From positions 373,498 to 437,497 of the forward strand of contig CP070705.1 of NCBI GenBank assembly GCA_020349965.1: 64,000 nucleotides of DNA, written 5' to 3'. The notes under the pieces were generated by a model. The model had not been told where the DNA came from and did no database searches. It saw nothing but the letters and a program-made list of their open reading frames with translations. Source of the DNA: Caldifarciminota bacterium. Its GTDB lineage: Bacteria; Hydrothermota; Tepidihabitantia; SM23-42. The translations under genes were made by a program, and so were the position numbers. Positions 61,793-64,000 of the stretch are shown piece by piece; within the stretch, counting starts at the first letter, position 1; every line of letters begins with the position of its first letter.

Positions 61793-63544
61793 CTATCTGA
61801 CCTTCACCACCTTCTGTGTCACCACGCCGTCAACCTCTACGAAGTAGATGCCTGGCTGTATCTTGTTCGGTTCCACAATTCTGCCGGTAATGTCAAAGAC
61901 TCTACTCTTTTTGCCTTCGGGCAGTTGCAGATGACCACGGAAGACGGTTGCGGCAAAGCCGCTACCTGCCTCAATAGGTTTGACGATTGGTTCCTCTTCA
62001 ATTCCCCACGGATTGTTGAGCCACGGATCAAAGTCCACGTAGTCGCTTACTGTATTGCCCAGACCACCAGGGTTGAGAGAAGGGTGATAAGGACCCGTTG
62101 CATCACCCCACCAATTAGAATCAGCATCAACCGTAACACCAGCTTCAAAGTTACGCACGCCATAGTCGAAGTTACCAAAGATGTTGCAGTATTGAATCAC
62201 GGGGTCCGAGTGACTTTCGCAACGTATGCCATCGTGATTGTTATATGCTATCGTACAGCTGTCTATAATCGGCGAAGAAGTCCAGAGTAACAAGATACCC
62301 TCCCATTCGCCGTTGCCGTTAATTGTATTACCAATGATTGTCGGCGACGAGGAATAGCTGCAGCATATGCCTCCACCGCCTCCTTCTAACCATCCATCAG
62401 CCAAATTCTGCGTGATGGTGTTGCTACTAATAAAGGGCGATGAACTGTCACAATAAATGCCACCACCCCATCCCTGAAGTCCAGTAGCGCTGTTGTTCGT
62501 GATGGTATTGCCACTGATGATGGGCGCTGAATGGGAGCAATTAATACCGCCACCTACAGCAAACTCACCACCGGCGGTGTTGCCATTGATATTGTTGTTA
62601 GCAATGGTCGGTGAGGAAAAAACACAGCATATGCCTCCACCGCCTCCTTCTGGCCCTCCAGCCGAATTTTGCATGATGGTGTTGCCACTAATAAGGGGCG
62701 ATGAACTGTCACAATAAATGCCACCACCCCATCCCTTAAGTCCAGTAGCGCTGTTGTTCGTGATGGTATTGCCACTGATGATGGGCGCTGAATGGGAGCA
62801 ATTAATACCGCCACCACCCCCTCCAAAACCACCAGCTGCATTGTGTGTAATTCTATTATTGGATATTGTTGGTGAAGCGTAAAAACAGGCAATACCACCA
62901 CCCACGCTTCCTGACAACCCAACAACGCCGTTATCAGTGATCGTGTTGTTTATTATGACTGGCGAAGAAGCACTGTCACAGTAAATACCTCCACCTACAC
63001 CCCAGCGCATTAAACTAACAGTCCCATTACCAGCAGTGTTGTTATTGATATTGTTGTCAGTAATGGTCGGTGAGGAAGCGACACCGCAATAGATACCCGC
63101 ACCAAGGCCTTCCCCCATATAATACCCATCGGCAAAATTGTTGTTGATGTTGTTGTTAGTAATAATAGGTGAGGAAGCGGCACCGCACAAGATACCTGCA
63201 CCTATAGTATCCATGCCGTTCTGTATAGTAAACCCGCGTATTACTGACGAGGTATCAATCCCAACGGATATTTCTATCACACGATTCGTAGTATCACCAT
63301 CTATTACCGTCAAATCGGGTCCCAACTCACTTATAAGATGTATCCCCTGCGTATTCGGCCAGATGATATTCTCAACATACATACCCGGTGCTACCATCAC
63401 AATATCATTATTGGCACAAGAATCTAATCCTGCTTGAATTGTATTGAGGGCTGAATCAGGATGCACATACCAGATAGTGCGTTCGGCATATACAGTGCCG
63501 CATAAGAACAGCATTACGATACACAACAGACCGACAATCTTCAT
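61793..63544 (-). CDS. Secreted right-handed beta-helix protein with sorting domain
   Basis: 583 aa from ATG 63544 (GGAGG seven bases upstream; a longer frame to 63571 is not supported). Signal peptide ends GTVYA. Residues ~30-110 resemble the start of a Nos/pectin-lyase-type right-handed helix ([22 protein letters not shown]). About ten coils follow, of the form [21 protein letters not shown], two of which are nearly identical at DNA level. The C-terminal ~70 residues are a Por-like sorting module ([36 protein letters not shown]). Probably a surface-exposed polysaccharide-binding or -cleaving protein; no catalytic residues can be assigned. Confidence 0.87.
   Translation of the reverse strand: MKIVGLLCIVMLFLCGTVYAERTIWYVHPDSALNTIQAGLDSCANNDIVMVAPGMYVENIIWPNTQGIHLISELGPDLTVIDGDTTNRVIEISVGIDTSSVIRGFTIQNGMDTIGAGILCGAASSPIITNNNINNNFADGYYMGEGLGAGIYCGVASSPTITDNNINNNTAGNGTVSLMRWGVGGGIYCDSASSPVIINNTITDNGVVGLSGSVGGGIACFYASPTISNNRITHNAAGGFGGGGGGINCSHSAPIISGNTITNNSATGLKGWGGGIYCDSSSPLISGNTIMQNSAGGPEGGGGGICCVFSSPTIANNNINGNTAGGEFAVGGGINCSHSAPIISGNTITNNSATGLQGWGGGIYCDSSSPFISSNTITQNLADGWLEGGGGGICCSYSSSPTIIGNTINGNGEWEGILLLWTSSPIIDSCTIAYNNHDGIRCESHSDPVIQYCNIFGNFDYGVRNFEAGVTVDADSNWWGDATGPYHPSLNPGGLGNTVSDYVDFDPWLNNPWGIEEEPIVKPIEAGSGFAATVFRGHLQLPEGKKSRVFDITGRIVEPNKIQPGIYFVEVDGVVTQKVVKVR
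62361..62817. repeat. Recent internal duplication in the beta-helix gene
   Basis: Bases 62361-62553 and 62625-62817 are nearly identical over 193 bases, offset by 264 bases (88 codons, in frame). The two copies encode the same pair of beta-helix coils. Confidence 0.8.
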
Positions 63545-63600
63545 ACCTACCTCCTCATTGTCTATACGCAATATCTGAAAGATTTGTTGAATAGTACTAT

Positions 63601-63629
63601 ATTATACTACTTGGGCTGGCGTGCGTCAA
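63601..63629 (-). promoter_or_regulatory. Promoter of the beta-helix gene
   Basis: Minus strand: TTGACG (63629-63624), a 17-base spacer, then TATAAT (63606-63601). Confidence 0.75.
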
Positions 63630-63696
63630 GTGTGGGTCAGTGGGGTCAAATCTTCACAACTCTCACAATATTGTGCTTGATGATAATAGCTGTTTA

Positions 63697-63724
63697 TTGA
63701 CTGACCATAATAATTCTGTATACT
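63697..63724 (+). promoter_or_regulatory. Promoter of the truncated tRNA-Arg gene
   Basis: TTGACT (63697-63702), a 16-base spacer, then TATACT (63719-63724), about 30 bases before the tRNA 5' end. Confidence 0.65.
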
Positions 63725-63755
63725 TCATCTGAAATCTGTTAAGGATATCGATCTA

Positions 63756-63801
63756 GCGCCCGTAGTTCAAATGGATAGAACGGTGGACTCCGGCTCCAAT
63801 G
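63756..63801 (+). pseudogene. Truncated tRNA-Arg (CCG), 5' part only
   Basis: The sequence has an acceptor 5' strand GCGCCCG (same as tRNA-Arg ACG), a D arm GTTC/GAAC, and an anticodon loop CTCCGGC on stem TGGA/TCCA. After position ~46 the tRNA sequence stops: no variable loop, no T arm, no CGGGCGC acceptor strand in the ~200 bases to the window end. A promoter remains upstream. Breakage by insertion or deletion is likely; a very long intron cannot be excluded. Confidence 0.75.
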
Positions 63802-63923
63802 CAAGCCTTTTTGACAACTTCCGAAATCACGGTAAAAATCGCACAAATGCAAACCAGGCAACGCTCCGCACCATTCTGACCGTTGCTGGATTTTCTGTCT
63901 GTTACCGTATGTTTTGGTAAAAA

Positions 63924-63956
63924 TGTGGCACAGATTTGGCACAAATCTGGCACAAG
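63924..63956 (+). repeat. Three short TGGCACA direct repeats (possible attachment region)
   Basis: Three units, GTGGCACAGAT, TTGGCACAAAT and CTGGCACAAGC, stand in a row with ~11-base period behind the truncated tRNA. Similar TTTGGCACAAATTTGGCAC sequences often lie near integration sites of tyrosine-recombinase elements (general knowledge). No integrase gene is visible in the window. Confidence 0.4.
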
Positions 63957-63962
63957 CAAAAA

Positions 63963-63993
63963 AAGGGGAGTGACTGCATAAATCACTCCCCTT
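63963..63993 (-). terminator. Terminator of a gene beyond the window
   Basis: AAGGGGAGTGA (63963-63973) pairs with TCACTCCCCTT (63983-63993), and the minus-strand transcript would end in a U run. It is the third copy of the hairpin at 59972 and 61745, so a further minus-strand secreted-protein gene probably ends just right of base 64000. Confidence 0.7.
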
Positions 63994-64000
63994 GTGCTAC

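Noticed and set aside
61793..63544. Regular repeats in the beta-helix gene as a CRISPR or satellite array
   Set aside because: They lie in one continuous frame encoding beta-helix coils.

Overview
The window is one continuous bacterial chromosome segment at moderate GC. It is compact, with many 4-base ATGA-type gene overlaps. Several traits point to an uncultured FCB-related or WOR-3/Stahlbacteria-like lineage, which is inference only because no phylogenetic marker was searched. These traits are a V/A-type ATPase (subunits C, F, A, B, D), many small outer-membrane beta-barrel proteins, secreted proteins ending in a Por-like sorting domain (ending like GVYFxxL...QKVVxVR), and near-consensus sigma70-type promoters with a strikingly constant 16-17 bp spacer. 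The four complete tRNA genes do not encode CCA.

Layout. 1-1558: the end of a glycerate 2-kinase gene and a B12-binding-type radical SAM gene. 1596-5891: a four-gene minus-strand operon that is the most interesting system here. It encodes a 129-aa protein, a signal-anchored membrane protein ending in Cys-every-fourth-residue HSAC repeats, a radical SAM/SPASM maturase with a fused PqqD-like recognition domain, and a 4-TM protein. 5902-7775: a porin-like protein and a decayed beta-barrel remnant. 7840-12226: aldehyde dehydrogenase, a DapA-like protein, thrB and hom. 12358-13366: two inverted-repeat elements flanking a QueG-like Fe-S protein. 13426-18806: a thioesterase, tRNA-Asn, the birA-coaX-tsaE-tsaB-rimI operon and surface proteins. 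18953-20453: a candidate structured RNA, tRNA-Arg(ACG), tadA and tRNA-Ser, with dispersed repeats. 20468-29664: surface proteins, pdxA, an S4 protein, a sugar-phosphate transferase, BatA/DUF58 genes and an epimerase. 30070-36527: V-ATPase genes headed by a caspase-fold (C25-like) peptidase gene. 36617-41377: tRNA-Pro, sucDC, a PflA-like radical SAM gene and a lone hypD. 41448-56731: a signalling region with two GGDEF proteins, an HD-GYP sensor, a 1988-aa PAS/GAF histidine kinase and two NarL-type regulators. 57015-63544: three large secreted proteins with C-terminal sorting modules and shared promoter and terminator cassettes. 63756-64000: a truncated tRNA-Arg gene and possible attachment-site sequence.

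How it fits together. The 1596-5891 operon looks like a peptide-modification system acting on the Cys-rich tail of a membrane protein, with precursor and enzyme translationally coupled. The signalling block combines phosphorelay (kinase and two paralogous regulators) with c-di-GMP synthesis and breakdown. Several genes (S4 protein, epimerase, peptidase, GGDEF, DUF6588-like) have a -10 box only 5-8 bases before the start codon, which predicts leaderless mRNAs.
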